The notes: generated from the sequence alone by a model not told the origin. A stretch of DNA of 64,000 nt from Dugong dugon (GCA_030035585.1 CM057473.1:11086501-11150500), one strand, 5' to 3'; shown: positions 1-12,185, numbered from the stretch's first letter. Program-made: numbers and translations.

Positions 1-44
1 CGAGTGGCTTAACAATCTGCACAACTCGGGGACTTCTTTTAAAG

Positions 45-175
45 AAAACCCCAAACCAAACCAAATCTGTTGTCACTGAGTCAACTCCGCCTCATGGCGA
101 CCCCATGTGTTACAGAGTAGCACTGCTCCACAGGGTTTTCTTGGCCATAAACTTAAGAAAAGCAGAGTGCCAGGC
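45..175 (-). mobile_element. AfroSINE class B, partial
   Basis: Antisense SINE tail and body, with 'catggcgaccccatgtg' and 'cacagggttttcttggc' landmarks. The tRNA-like head is missing, so the copy is truncated or decayed at its right side. Confidence 0.8.
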
Positions 176-1500
176 CATTAAATCCTGGGAAGGAATTCAC
201 TGAAAGAGTAGAGAAATTGGCAATGAAAAGACGATATTTTTAAGTGTATTTTAAGACTAGTTTTAAAATTATGTCTTAAATGCTATTGTATAGTTCTGAT
301 AACGTACGCACATGTATCATCATCTTTTAAACAAAACAAACAAAAACCACTCTTCGAAGTTCCCAAATGCTAAAATCAAAGGGAGCTTGTCTTCTGACCC
401 AGTATTATCTTTTTAAGTTTACATTTCACTTGAGGTCTAGACAATTTAAGTGAAAGGCCAAAACAGTGCTATGTTTCGTGGAAATTAAAACTGAATTAAC
501 TCACCTGTTTTCTAAAGGCAGTGTTCTGGCTAGATTGTCATTCTGCAATAAATAGTTGAGGTTTTACCTTTATTCTTCCGGAAATATGACACAGGCAATG
601 GAGGCCTTGCCGACAAACAAATCCATCTTAAAATGCCTGCTTCTACTCTTAGATTCCTTTGGGGAAAGCAAACCAGTGGCTTTGGTTTTGACCTACGTAA
701 AGGAAGTTATGACTTAAAGAGCGTTCTGTGTCTTCAACAACTTGCCTTCAGCCACAAGTGGATTAAAAAAAGAAAAAGATGAATTTGGTACTTCCTGTCA
801 GGGTCTGATTTTACTCATATAAGTGACATTTCTGCCACAAGCGTCCTTCTGGTTTCAGTGTTACTATAGCAGAACCTAGAAGTTAAGAGTGTCATTCAAG
901 TATGTGGTCACCCTCAGCACAAGAGGGGAATCACCTTCTCTTTCATTTAATAATGAAACCAGCGAGATGTAGAAATGTGATTAAGTTCAAAAGAAATGTA
1001 TGAAGTTAAAAATTCCCCAATGAATATATTTGGGCAGGGTAGAATATCGTGGTTTGGAAATTTCCAAACCAAGGAAATATATCATTCTTACTGATAGTAT
1101 TTTTTTATATTTTGCTGTTTTCTGAGATGAATTGGTTTCATGATGAAAGGCTTTGAATTCAATAGTGTCAATTTGGGATTTTAGTACATTTTAAAGAATT
1201 CCAGTCAACGAAGACTGTAAAGTCCTTAAAAATAAGGACTTTTTTTTTTTTTCCCTCTGCAATGCCTTTGGACACAGAAAATGCTCAAAAAATACATATT
1301 AACTTAGTAGAGTTACCATCCTCTCAACCGGATATAATTTACTTGCTGATAAAGAGATATGTCTAAGCAGTGTTCAAGGTGAATTGCTTGCATACTATTC
1401 TACCTATAAATTTTATGTCTGTTCTTTAAAGGCAAAATCTAGGCACAGATATTAAAAGAAATATATTTAGTGTAATAACTGAATTTTTTTCTCTTTTACC
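176..1500. other. Unique AT-rich intergenic or intronic DNA
   Basis: No SINE, LTR or open frame of note. It holds a T-run near 1230-1251. I recognise no gene or old repeat here. Confidence 0.5.
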
Positions 1501-1720
1501 CTTTTTTTTTTTTTTTTTTTACTATACATATGAATTGCCCTGTTTGAGTACTCACAAAGGTGGAAGGATTTTTGATGTTGTGCTGTGCACTGTATTAACA
1601 ATTCTAACAGCTTTTATTATTTTATTGGTTCAAACTGTAAAGGTATGTTGGAATAAAAAGCATCACACAATTCCCCTTTTGTTCTCAATGCTCATGCAGA
1701 AAAACTTAGTGATACTGTAG

Positions 1721-2520
1721 ACTTCTTAGGCACTGCGAATTCCTATAATTCGAGAAATGATCAGTTTGTCTGAATATACTACACAATCTTAAGTCTCACT
1801 GAAAACACAATGATAGATGAAAAACTACAACCTTAAGAAACAGGAGAAAATATCCCAGGATAGTGTTTAAAATATATAATCAATTGACTTTGAGACATTA
1901 GCATGATTGAGAAGGTCCTCCGACCATCAGTGTGGAAGCTGCGCTTGCTCTCAGGATTTTGGACTGGGCTTGCAAGGACGACCCGGGATAACCAACCAAC
2001 AGCAGAAAGACTCTGCGTCTGAGTGGAATTAGTAATGGTAGACAACAAAGGCTGGCCTATCAGCCAAAGCACTGGGCAGAGGATGGGTCAAGAGGTAATA
2101 ACAAAGTCGCTCTTTCTGGACTAAGTACAGCCTCCCAGCTGGCAGAGTGGCCGAGGAAGAACTATACACAATTATAGACCTTGCAATCAATATCGATAAC
2201 CAGGTGACAAGAATGTGACAAACATAATTTGCAAAGGGTAGCACTTCAAGAGGAATTTATATGGAGTCTACTATAAATTAGATTGGGGGTCTTGACTAAG
2301 GTTATTTCTGCAGATATATGCCAAACCCCCTCACTCTACAGTACCTGTAGGCATACAGCATGAAATAGCCATGGTCAATATAAGCTTCACTCTCCCACAA
2401 TTCTTTTCAGTAGCTAGATTCCAAGTCACTGTAGGCTACCGGGAGAATTTATTACCGTCTGACTGTCAAAACCATTCATTCTCACCTGAGATAAGAGTCT
2501 ACCAAGAGAACGTATATACT
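1721..2520. other. Unique sequence, no feature recognised
   Basis: The stretch around 1900-2260 is somewhat richer in GC than its flanks and has two short antisense open frames with no recognisable domain. I see no splice-site pair that would make an exon. Confidence 0.4.
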
Positions 2521-2529
2521 GTACACCAA

Positions 2530-2692
2530 ACCAAACAAAACTCGTTGCTGTCGAGTCGATTCCCACTCATAGTGACCCTACAGGACAGAGTAGAACTGCC
2601 CCATAGATTTTCCAAGGAGCTCCTGGTGGATTCCAAATGCCAACCTTTTGGTTAGCGGCTGTAGCACTTAAACACTATGCCACCGGGTTTCC
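2530..2692 (-). mobile_element. AfroSINE class A, short form
   Basis: Complete antisense copy ending in the head motif 'ccaccgggtttcc'. The flanks carry a likely target-site duplication, 'actgtacacca' on the left and 'actgcacacca' on the right. Confidence 0.93.
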
Positions 2693-3778
2693 ATACTGCA
2701 CACCAGATATATACTAATACTGACATCTTTCATTATATGGCACGCTACTTTTCCTCTGGTAGTGAGTACGAAACTGAAAGCAGCATTCCAGGAATTTTTT
2801 CCTTAATTTATGCTTTTCTAAAGGATGCATTTTTTTTTTCCTGGGGGAGGGGCATATGGTTTCAATAGATCCTTTTATTCTTACCTTATCAATTTGGCAG
2901 GAAAGACATCAGTATATATTCAGAGCTGAATATGTCCCTAGTTTGCCACTAAGGGTCTCTGTTTACAGATAGATTATGTTGCTTCCTTGCATAATTTTAT
3001 ACTTCTCTACATTTCCATATTTTTCTGTTTTTCTCAATGCCAACTACTTAATATTTTCAGACCAAAGGAACCACATGCCATAATGTTTTCCTTAAAAAAA
3101 AAAAAAAAAACCCCACAAGTGATTCAATTTCATAACCAAAACCCTCATGTGACAGCTGTGAATTTATTCATCCTAAACGATAAAAATACTTGGAAACTAT
3201 TAATTTGTTGTCCCAAAGTGCATGCACACCTCTTTCTACTGAAAGGCATGATTCTACAGTGATGTAGCAATACAAATTCTAGCTCCAAAACCATTTTAAC
3301 AGGTGGAAAGTAATGTAGTTAATGCTTTTGAAAATGGTAGTATCTTGTTTAGGTAATTTCCTTTAAATATTTTCCCATTTCTACTTCAAATTCTTATGTA
3401 CCAGTCAAACATAATCATTAAAATGGCATTCAATGGTGATTCCTATTTGGATCCGTTCACTAACAGCAGCTAGTGCATAATTGTGAGAGGAAAGCCGTAT
3501 CTGACTCCACCACCAGAATTGATTCTAATTCCATTCTCTATATTCTGAGGCTCCTATTATGGTTTAGGTCATGAAAGCAAGCAGTAAAGCCTAGTGCAGT
3601 TATATAGAAATCAACGTCCTAAGAAATTTTGGATTTGTCATAGTCAGTTTTTGGTATAACAATTTTTTGGTTACCTTTTGTCCTAGGGTCAAAAGATGAT
3701 GGTGGCTGAAAGCCTGATACCCCAAGGATCTGCCTCTCCAAAAATTCTCCATCTGTCACAGAGCTTCCCTTCTCTCTG
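2693..3778. other. Unique AT-rich stretch
   Basis: It holds an A-run near 3093-3111 and a T-run near 2829-2838. No repeat or gene is recognised. Confidence 0.4.
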
Positions 3779-4068
3779 TCGTTGTTAGCTGCTGTGGAGT
3801 CGGCCCCAGACTCACGGTGACCCCATGTGCAAGGGGATTGGACCACTGTGATCCATACGGTTTTCACTGGCTGATTTTTTTGGAAGTAGATCGCCAGGCG
3901 TTTCCTCCTAGTCTGTCTCAGTCTGGAAGTTCTGCCACAACCGTTCAGCCTCATAGCAACAGGCAAACCTCCACTTACAGACGGGTAGTGCTGCACGCGA
4001 GGGGTACTGGCCGGGAATTAAACCCGGTTTGGTGAGAATTCTACTACAGAACCATCGGTGCATCCCCC
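3779..4068 (-). mobile_element. AfroSINE class C
   Basis: Antisense copy. The tail reads 'gttgttagctgctgtggagtcg' in two blocks and the middle has 'gtagatcgccaggc' and 'cctagtctgtctcagtctgg'. It ends in a decayed tRNA-Gly-like head ('gagaattctactacagaacca'). Confidence 0.9.
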
Positions 4069-4892
4069 TTCCACTTCCTTCTACTAGTCTGAATTTCTTA
4101 CCATTAGACCATCTCCTTTGGGTGGGAGAACGAAGATGGCAGGTAAGGTCCCAGGTAGGTTCTTCTTGACATACAAATAAGTTCTTTGGAGGAGAAAAAG
4201 TCAGGATGAAGGCACTCCTGCTGACACACCAACTTAGACCTATGTATTAGGTTAGTTGGCTGGTCAGCTTTGAACGCAGAGGTAATGGATGAGGAGAGGA
4301 GACTCAGGGTAGGTAAGCTTAAAAGGGAGGACAGGAGAGATCTGGAGGAAAGATGGGAAAGTACACTCCAAACAGTTCAAAAGCTTGTCCTTTTCACGTC
4401 CTGCCTAAAACAGCCACAACATTAAGTACCCAAAACAACATCATCTTAGTTTTAGTTCAGCTCTCTCTGTTTCAGCCTCTCTCTAGGCCATGAAATCTCA
4501 CACAAAGTGTTTAATTTCTCAGTAAGTCTTCATAAAGACTTTCGATATTCCCTGACAAAAAGAAGCATTTGCGTGAACGGTTTTCTACAGTTTATTTGTG
4601 TAAACTTTATCGCGTTTTCTGTAGAATATGATTATTCCGTGTTACATTGCAGTAACTGATTGTAAAGATAACTCAGCCTGTGCGCTGTCAGGACATGGGG
4701 CAAAGAGTATTAGGCCTCCCCTTGAATTCACATGAGTTCTGTCATCGAAACGGGATAGAAGGTGTGATGCCTCTGCCACTGAGTCAGACTGTAATCCCCT
4801 AGGGTCCCAAAAGCACACAAATGCAACTTAGAAAAGTAAATGGATTGTTCTGTGTCACTGCCATAATAATATAATATCCCTTCTCTTGGTAA

Positions 4893-5091
4893 GGAGCCTT
4901 GGGGATGCAGTGGTTGAAGAGCTCGGCTGCTCACCGATAGGTCTGTGGTTTGACCCTACCAGCCACTCACGGGAGAAAGATGTGACAGTCTGCTTCCGTA
5001 GAGATTCACAGCCTTGGAAACCTATGGGCAGTTCTATTCTGTCCTATAGGGTCGCTATGAGTCGGAATTGACTCGACGGCAGTGGGTTGGA
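4893..5091 (+). mobile_element. AfroSINE class A, long form
   Basis: Head 'ggagccttggggatgcag', long-form insert 'gggagaaagatgtgacag', and tail 'gtcgctatgagtcggaat'. The flanks 'ttctcttggta' and 'ttctcttgata' look like a target-site duplication. Confidence 0.95.
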
Positions 5092-5635
5092 TTTCTCTTG
5101 ATATTTTAAAATTAAGAGCTGTTTATTGAAAAGAGCAGTTTGAACATGAAACAGCTTTCATACAACATACATTTCTGTGTTTTGAGAATTTAGAAAGCGA
5201 GTGTTTTAAAGGTGTATGCCAATCATGACATTAACACATAAAACTCAAAGTGGAACGTATTTGGAACTGTCTCAGAAGACAGACGATATGGATATCACAG
5301 GGTCACTATGGAAACTTACACTGAGGGACCCTTTCACTGTGAACGCACAAAACTGGCCCTTAAGGATTACTCTGCTTTTCCCCATTTTGAAACCATGAAG
5401 GTTTTAGGGAAATGACCTGTGGAACGTATTTACAGCTAAGTAACTCTCACGATAGTTTTATTTGGGACAGTGATTACTAGCTTCACCCTTCAGGTAAGGA
5501 TGTGGAAAAAAACTCCATTAGGTATTTTCCCCCAGAGTCCTTCTGTGGAGTAACCCAGAGAAGAGGAATAGAGCCAGCCAGGTCCAGCTCTCCCCGGGCT
5601 CAGGGCCTCCCAGAGAAGGAGGAAACCAGGAGTTC

Positions 5636-5769
5636 ATTGTGAGACTCACAGTGACCCGACAGGACAGAGTAGAACTGTCCCATAGGGTTTCCAAGGAGCG
5701 GCTGGTGGATCGAATTGTCAACCTTCTGGTTAGCAGCTGAGCTCTGAACCACTGCGCCACCAGGGCTTC
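5636..5769 (-). mobile_element. AfroSINE class A, short form, tail-truncated
   Basis: Antisense copy with the head 'gcgccaccagggcttc' and body intact. The A-rich tail end is lost at the left side. Confidence 0.9.
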
Positions 5770-5959
5770 AAGAAGGAGGGGACCTCCTTAACACCCTGGC
5801 CTCACAGCGGCTCAGCTTCAGGCCTGACACTCTGGTAAAACGTTACAGAACAAACACGAATAAAAATAGGGGGTGAGAAGAAGAGAGCTGAGGGAGAGAA
5901 GCATCACATTGCTTTAAATCATGCCATTCTTTCTTATTCCACATTCACACAAAATGTTT

Positions 5960-6123
5960 TCCATGGCGCAGTGGTTAAGAGCTACGGCTGCTACCCAAAA
6001 GGTCAGCAGTTCAAATCCACCAGCTGCTCACTGGAAGCACTATGGGGCAGTTCTGCTCTGTCCTATAGGGTCGCTATGAGTCAGAATCTACTCGACAGCA
6101 ACGGGTTTGGTTTTTTGGTTTTT
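5960..6123 (+). mobile_element. AfroSINE class A, short form
   Basis: Sense copy from 'ccatggcgcagtggttaag' to the tail 'caacgggtttggttttttgg'. The first bases of the head are lost. Confidence 0.94.
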
Positions 6124-6315
6124 GAACAACATAAAGCAACTTTTTCATGTCATACCTCCATAAGAGACTTTAACAGTAATTTCTTCTTTTTCATTTGGAA
6201 CTTACTTTTGATATCCTCCTTTTTTTTTTTCTCCCTGGGGGTGGGGTGGAGGTGACATCAGTTATCCACCCTGAGGGGTTTGTGCACCCTTTAAGGGCCG
6301 TCTCTTTCATGGCAG

Positions 6316-6505
6316 GTCCTTGGGTGGCGCAAATGGTTTGCACTGGACTACTCCCCTAAAGGTTGGTGGTTCGAACCTACCCAGTAGTGCCACGGAAGGA
6401 ATCTTCCATAAAGATTACAGCCAAGAAAACCTGTAAGGCAGTTCTACTCTGTAATATGTGGGGTCCCTATGAGTCAAAATCTATTTGATGGCAATGGTTT
6501 TCTTT
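6316..6505 (+). mobile_element. AfroSINE class B
   Basis: Sense copy with head 'tccttgggtggcgcaaatgg' and body 'gattacagccaagaaaacc'. The tail 'gtccctatgagtcaaaat' ends in a T/G-rich run. Confidence 0.92.
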
Positions 6506-6636
6506 TTTTGGGGGGGGGTTGTCTGTGAGGCCTCCTCTGTGCACTTGAGTTCACCGTGTTTATTCTCAACACGGAATTTCAATCAAATGTCTCATTGAGA
6601 ACTTATTACATTACCTATTTATTAGTTATGTGAATC

Positions 6637-6846
6637 AACCAAACCAAAACCACTGCCGTTGAGTTGATTTTGACTCATAGAGACACTTTAGGATAGAGTA
6701 GAACTGTCACACAGGGTTTCCAAGGCTGTGAATCTCTAGGGAAGAAGACTGCCACATCTTTCTCCTGTGGAGCCAATGGTGGTTTCGAACCACCGAACTT
6801 TCGGTTAGCAGCGCAGTGCCTTCACCACCGTGCCACCAGGGTACGG
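6637..6846 (-). mobile_element. AfroSINE class A, long form
   Basis: Antisense copy. The long-form insert ('gccacatctttctcctgtgg') and the head 'gtgccaccagggta' are both present. Confidence 0.93.
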
Positions 6847-6899
6847 GGCCCTATATATCTGGTATCAAAGGAAAAATTCACTTTTAAATTTCTATAGGC

Positions 6900-6936
6900 C
6901 ATAGTTTATATACATATACATATATATACATATACG
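6900..6936. repeat. TA/CA-rich microsatellite
   Basis: Alternating 'tatacata' units between unique sequence and the SINE head that begins at 6937. Confidence 0.7.
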
Positions 6937-7012
6937 AAACCCTGGTCGCGTAGTGGTGGCTCAGCGGTTAAGCATTCAGCTGCTTAACCAAAAGGTCAGC
7001 AGTTTGAATCCC
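6937..7012 (+). mobile_element. AfroSINE class A, head only
   Basis: Only the tRNA-like head is present ('ccctggtcgcgtagtgg' through 'ggtcagcagtttgaatcc'). Everything 3' of the B box is missing. It carries an internal duplication of 'gtggtggctcagcgg'-like bases. Confidence 0.8.
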
Positions 7013-7289
7013 TCTCTATATGTTTTATAATGGCCTCTGGCAAAGAAGAATTTGTATACTGAGAACTATGTCAGACAAACTGAGCACGTTCTGTGAACAG
7101 AACGTTTGATTCCGCCTCTTTAAAAATTCATTTTCTTATGATGCTACGTGTATGGAATGCCTTGTGTTAAAGGAGAGACCGTGCTGTTTACTTCTCACAG
7201 CCCATGGCATTCTGCACGATGCCTTTAAGAGACCAAGGGATGGGTCCGCTTGCTGCTCTGAAGGATGCTGTCTCTCAACGCGATTCCAT

Positions 7290-7480
7290 GCGTACTCTTA
7301 GGCACTAGATACACCTACTCAAAACTGCTCCTCAAATATGGACCTGCCCATCTTGCCTCACTGTCCCTTCGCCTTATTTCTCTCTCTGATTGCAAACTCC
7401 CAGGGGATGGGTTCTCTTCACCTTCTGGGGTAACTCTCCTCAGTTCTCTCTCCCTCTCTCCAGCATTTGGGTCACTTCTC
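7290..7480. repeat. Possible L2 fragment
   Basis: 'gcaaactcccaggggatggg' recalls the 'gaggg caggga' segment common in L2 3' ends. The match is weak and the strand is not assigned. Confidence 0.3.
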
Positions 7481-7501
7481 ATTCAGAACACTCATCATAC
7501 T

Positions 7502-7556
7502 GAAACCGGACCAAACCAACCAACCAGTTGCTGTGTTGAGCCCGACCCCATGTGTA
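7502..7556 (-). mobile_element. AfroSINE tail fragment
   Basis: Antisense remnant with 'ccaaaccaaccaacc', 'gttgctgtgttgag' and 'accccatgtgt'. The body and head are absent. Confidence 0.6.
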
Positions 7557-7575
7557 TACAAGATCATAAATTGAC

Positions 7576-7775
7576 ACATAATAACAGCCAACACTTAAAC
7601 AGGGCTGCCTGTGCACCAGTCACTGGTCTGATTGCTTTACCTACACTACTGACTCACTTATTTCTCATAACAACCTTAGGGATGATTATTGTTATCCTTC
7701 CCATTTACACATGGGGGCACTGAGGCCCAGGCAGGGAAGTAGCTTGTCCAAGGTTAAACAGCCAGTAAGGACAGG
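7576..7775 (-). mobile_element. MIR SINE, antisense
   Basis: The order of blocks matches reverse-complement MIR: 'cctgtgcaccagtcactgg', 'ctcataacaacctta', 'cccatttacacatggggg', 'actgaggcccaggcaggg', 'gtccaaggttaaacagc'. This is an old mammalian tRNA-derived SINE. Confidence 0.85.
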
Positions 7776-8567
7776 CATGCACTATGCTGGCCTGGCTGAC
7801 GGTGGACAAGCAATATTCCCATGAAGGAAGCATCCATTTTGTTCAGACAGCAGGAACCTATACTTTGTATGGTACAGTCCCATTTATGGAGAAATGGCAT
7901 GAACGCCATTGCACATCATTGTATGTCACCTTACCTAAACATCAGCATCACAATTTCATTCCATCAGCTGTCTGTTATTCTCCAGTAGTCTTCCGTCTAG
8001 CAGGGCGTTCACCCTGTCTACCCAGGGGTGGTGATTCTTTTTCAGAATTAGCACAAATATTCACAATCTATCTTAAACCATAGCCACTTGATCAATGTTA
8101 AACCTCACATTCTGGGGAGTCTGTAGGATCCCAAGGGTGGTAATTGTGCCTTTGGGGAATCAAGTGTCTTTCTACATTGCTGAGCACCTTGGGGTCATGA
8201 GTGAGCCTGCAGAACAGCTCAGACACAGGAGGTGTTAACTGGAGGATAAACATGCTTTCAGGGTGGTTTTACTCGAGGCTCTGGATAGTCTAATCCCAAA
8301 GACACTGACTGATGGACAGAGCTTGAGTGGTTCATGGCAGGTGAGGATGATACAGCAGAGATCAAATTAAAAATGATGCATCTCCTTAAGTCTGAGATAA
8401 AAGGAATATACAATAAAAAAAGATGTAGTCAGTGCAAAAATGGGATAAAAGGAGGCTTTAAAAAATGTTAACATTTTTCCTTGAGAAAAAGCGTGTCACA
8501 ATTTTATTACTCCATCCAGTTTCAGGGAATGAGTGACAGTTTTGAACTCAGTAAGACTCAACCCCAA
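7776..8567. other. Unique sequence, no feature recognised
   Basis: A short sense open frame starts at 7784 but has no recognisable domain or splice context. Nothing else stands out. Confidence 0.35.
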
Positions 8568-8620
8568 GAAAACCCCAAACCCATTGCCATCTAGTTGATT
8601 CCAATTCATACCCACTAGTC
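8568..8620 (-). mobile_element. AfroSINE tail fragment
   Basis: Antisense remnant 'aaaccccaaacccattgcc' plus 'ttgattccaattcata', then a break. This is the 3' end of a SINE only. Confidence 0.65.
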
Positions 8621-8867
8621 CTAAGAGTAGTGAAGGAAAAAAACCTACAGGATACATTCTGTAGCCATTTAAATTTACACCAGTACTTACCTACTCTGAT
8701 TCTCTTTGGCCATTGTTGTGTGTTGTTAGCTGCCCTGAGAGTTGCCCTCCCACCCCCATGGACAATGGAGGACATCAATTCACCCAGTCCAGCTGGGTCT
8801 GAAAAGACCTATGAAAGTGGGTTGGAAAGTCACACTGGAATCAAAGAATTGCATCAGCTTCAGGGAA

Positions 8868-8965
8868 TTTAGAAATGATTCAGTCCCAGCCACCCATTTT
8901 AGAGATGAGAGAAATGAGGCACAGAAATGTGCTCAGGAGTTGGTACCAGACACATACCATGATTT
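8868..8965 (-). mobile_element. Possible MIR fragment
   Basis: 'cattttagagatgagagaa' followed by 'atgaggcacagaaatgtg' resembles the antisense MIR core. The region is short and diverged. Confidence 0.5.
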
Positions 8966-10123
8966 TCACGCTGACGCTCCTTCCACAGTCTCAGGCTTCT
9001 GCACCATGGGAGACAGCCCTAACATCAAAACCCTGAAGCTTGTAAAACCGGTAACTTCAGCTAAGCAGCAGCCAGGTTCTCACAAAAATGGAGAAACGCC
9101 ACCTAAGTCCAGAACAGAGGTGCTTGGTAACTCTCTGCCATCCAAGCTACTCAGTTTTACTAGCTCTAAGAATAGGGATTATGGAACCGGCCCCCCCCGG
9201 GAGGGCCATATTGAGGATTCAAGGAAGCCTGGTGCCTGCTGACATTCGATGCAAAATTGTGTGAGAGGATTTAATTTATGGGAAAAGAGCCTGTGACTTC
9301 CGTTACATTTCCAAGGAGGTAGGAAAAAGGGGGTAAGAACTATTACTCAAAATGTAAAATAAAACCTCCTTTAAATTGAATGGTAGATCTTAGTCATGAC
9401 ATAAATTAGCTCATGAGAAAGCTTTTTAAAGTTAAAAGGAGTTTTTGGGGGGGTCGACGTTTGGATTAACAGAAGATGGATTTGATGAGATATGGAGAAA
9501 AGATGAAAAGAGACTCGTTTTCCGGATTTGCACGTGGAAAGTAAAGGATGGCCAAACGTATGGCACATCCTAATCACTTCAAGTACTGATGTTTCTGTAA
9601 CTGAAATGATAGCAAATTGCCTAGAAATGTACTGTTAGCTTTTGCTCTAACTTGTGAGATCCACGAGGGGAGGGTTGTACTGGTCCAGTTTCCCCTTGTC
9701 CTGCAGGCCTCGAACGTGGTGCCCCCATCAGGGAAAACATGATGATGGCCTTCTCATAAGGAGAACGGGGTATTCAGGGCTTTTAAAAAGACCCACAAGT
9801 TATACTCTTTACAGATGATTAATCAGGTAAAAACAGGAGTCAAAGTGTGTACAAACACCAACCACTGTTCTGCCCTGAAGTGGCTGTAAAACCCGGCCAA
9901 CGCCAATGTTTCTCTTTCTTGTTATGTGTGGTTAGGAAGCCTGCGCCTGTGGCCAGGCTGAGGTGACCTCACGGAGTGAGGAACTTTCAGGCCATGAAGG
10001 AGTAGTCCATGCGGCAAAAGTAATTACTGATTGGGTTTTGGTCGACTAAAGACCCATGCCTGGTCCCTTCACTCCATCTGTACCTAAAAGCAGGCTTTAC
10101 CAATGACCTAGTGACATTATTAG
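8966..10123. other. Unique sequence with a possible L2 trace
   Basis: A sense open frame across 8742-9242 runs into this stretch without recognisable domains. Around 9655-9725 'gtgagatccacgagggg' resembles an L2 3' segment. A short G-run lies near 9446-9453. Confidence 0.35.
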
Positions 10124-10470
10124 GAGGCAATGGTGGCTCAGTGGTAGAATTTTTGTCTTACATGTGGGAGACCTGGGTTCGATCCCTGGCCAATGCACCT
10201 CATGGGCCGCCACTGGTCGGATGTCTGTCAGTGGAGGGGTCTGTGTTGGTATGATACCGAACAGGTTTCAACAGAGCTTCCAGGCTAAGACAGACTAGGA
10301 AAATGGCCTGGCAATCTACTTCTGAAAATCAGCCAGTGAAAACCCTATGGATGACAACGGTTGATCATAATCCAGCATGGGCATGGCGCAGGACTGGACA
10401 GGGTTTCATTCCATCTGCATGGGGTCCCTGTAAATCGGAGGCTGACTTGAAGGCAGCTAACGACAACAGT
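10124..10470 (+). mobile_element. AfroSINE class C, full length, with tRNA-Gly-like head
   Basis: The first ~75 bases keep a tRNA-like layout. The A box is 'tggctcagtgg', the B box is 'ggttcgatccc', and the acceptor arm ends 'ccaatgcacc', as in tRNA-Gly. The body 'gactaggaaaatggcctggc' also occurs in the RTE 5' region. The tail 'ggcagctaacgacaaca' matches the RTE-like tail type. This is the best-preserved class C copy in the window. Confidence 0.94.
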
Positions 10471-10753
10471 GATCTTATCAGAGAAAATACAAATTCTTTG
10501 AGCCGCAAGGTCCTCATCAGTGAAGCTGGGTAACACCACCGGCCAATTTCCTATCATTTTGACTGCCAAATTAGACAGTAGACAGGAAATTGCTTTGAAA
10601 ACTTTATAGCTTGTACTTCTGTTCACACAGATAAGCAATTTGCTAGATAAGCATATGAGGATTGATTTTTTCGAAGATCAGTCCTAAGATTTTTAAAAGT
10701 TGGGGCTGACCTAGTTCATCTAGATTATACATAATGTTAAAAAAAAAAAAAAA

Positions 10754-10948
10754 CAAACCTTTTGCCATTGAGTTGATTCTGACTCATGGCGACCCCATGT
10801 GTGACAGAGTAGAACTGCTCCATAGGGTTTTCTTGGCTGCAATCTTTATGGAAGAAGTCTGCCAGGCCTTTCTTCCACCGAGTAGCTGGCTGGGCTTGAA
10901 CTGCTAAGTTAGCAGTTGTTTGAAACCATTTGTACCACTGTAAAGCCA
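10754..10948 (-). mobile_element. AfroSINE, class A/B mosaic
   Basis: Antisense copy preceded by an A-run (10740-10753). The tail half is class B-like ('catggcgaccccatgtgtg'). The head end is decayed but keeps 'gttagcagttg' and 'gtaccactgtaaagcc'. Confidence 0.88.
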
Positions 10949-11089
10949 TATAAAAGATGTGCTACTTCAGAGAGATGAATGGAAATGAAAGAGTAACTTT
11001 GGCTTTGAAATATCAACATATTGTCACATAAAAAGTACATCTCCATTTGACCTCATCTACTTGATATAAACTGTAAACTAAATTATGAG

Positions 11090-11215
11090 AATCATTAGAA
11101 TGCCACTGGCTTCTTCAAATCACACGGTCCTGGATTTGCTGTGTGATGTTGGAGAAGTAACTTCACCTCTCTGGATCTCAGACCCCACATTTTTTAAACA
11201 TGGATTGGATTCTGT
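11090..11215 (+). mobile_element. MIR SINE, sense
   Basis: 'gatttgctgtgtgatgttgg', 'agaagtaacttcacctctct' and 'ggatctcagaccccacattt' follow the order of the MIR core. Confidence 0.75.
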
Positions 11216-11609
11216 GTTATATCTTTGTCAGCCATCAACTTCAGTCATTCCAGGTTATATTTTATTCACCATGTACCAACATGCCTGTTTTAGATGACAT
11301 ACAGCTCTCTTGGGAGCTGCAAAGCAGGGAGGATGGAGACCCGCAGAGGTGTTATGAGAATAAAAACAGCCAACGTGCTCTGCAAGAAGGGGCCAGGCAC
11401 AGCGGCAGCACATACATCCAGAAACTCATTGAATATTTTGCTCAGTCTTCACGTCTGCTAAATGAAGACGTTAATTTCTAAAACGTTAGGATTCCAACCT
11501 TTTTTTTTCTTCAATTAAGGCATATTACCATTAAGACAGTTTTCAAAAGAAAATAGTCAAGACATGTTTAGAAGGCAGTCTCTTTTGAGATCCTGTGCCT
11601 CAAGTGTAA

Positions 11610-11815
11610 GGAGCCCTGGTGGCGCGGTGGTTAAGCGCTGGGCTGCTAACCAAAAGGTCGGTGGTTGGAACCCACCAGCCGCTCTGCGGAAGACAGATGC
11701 GGCAGTCTGCTTCCCTGAAGAGCACAGCCTTGGAAACCCTATGGGGCAGTCCTACTCTGTCCTACAGGGTCACTATGAGTCAGAATCGGCTGGACGGCAA
11801 AAAGCTTTGGTTTGG
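11610..11815 (+). mobile_element. AfroSINE class A, long form, young-looking
   Basis: Nearly intact from 'ggagccctggtggcgcgg' to 'ggtcactatgagtcagaatc'. It lies directly upstream of the CpG island and has little visible divergence from the class A pattern. Confidence 0.96.
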
Positions 11816-12185
11816 GCCACTCTGCAAAGGCCACTTCTCTGGCCACTCCAAGAACTAGATTCGTCCCGGGCCATGCCACAGGTACAGTCCTCTCCCAACT
11901 AAAGAAACTTTGCAAAGAAGACCGACCTTCCCTTCTCGCCCGTCCTTTCCACCCCCACTCCTCCCATCCACTGCAACTTCTCGACCCCTGCGAGGGTGAA
12001 ACCCTCTCTCCCTCCGGGCGCCAGGCAGGCGCACGTGGGGCTGGCTGGGCGCACCGAGCCACGTGCCCCACCGTCCCCGCCCTTGTCCCTGGCCGGCCTG
12101 AGGGAGCCGTCCTACCCCGGCCCCCGGCGTCCTGGCCGGCGTGCAGAAGAGGGCGAGGGAGAGAGAAGAGTAAAGCGGGGCGTAC

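Noticed and set aside
10127..10200. tRNA-Gly gene
   Set aside because: A and B boxes and acceptor-arm wording are present, but the anticodon arm does not pair properly and it continues directly into a class C SINE body and tail. It is a SINE head.
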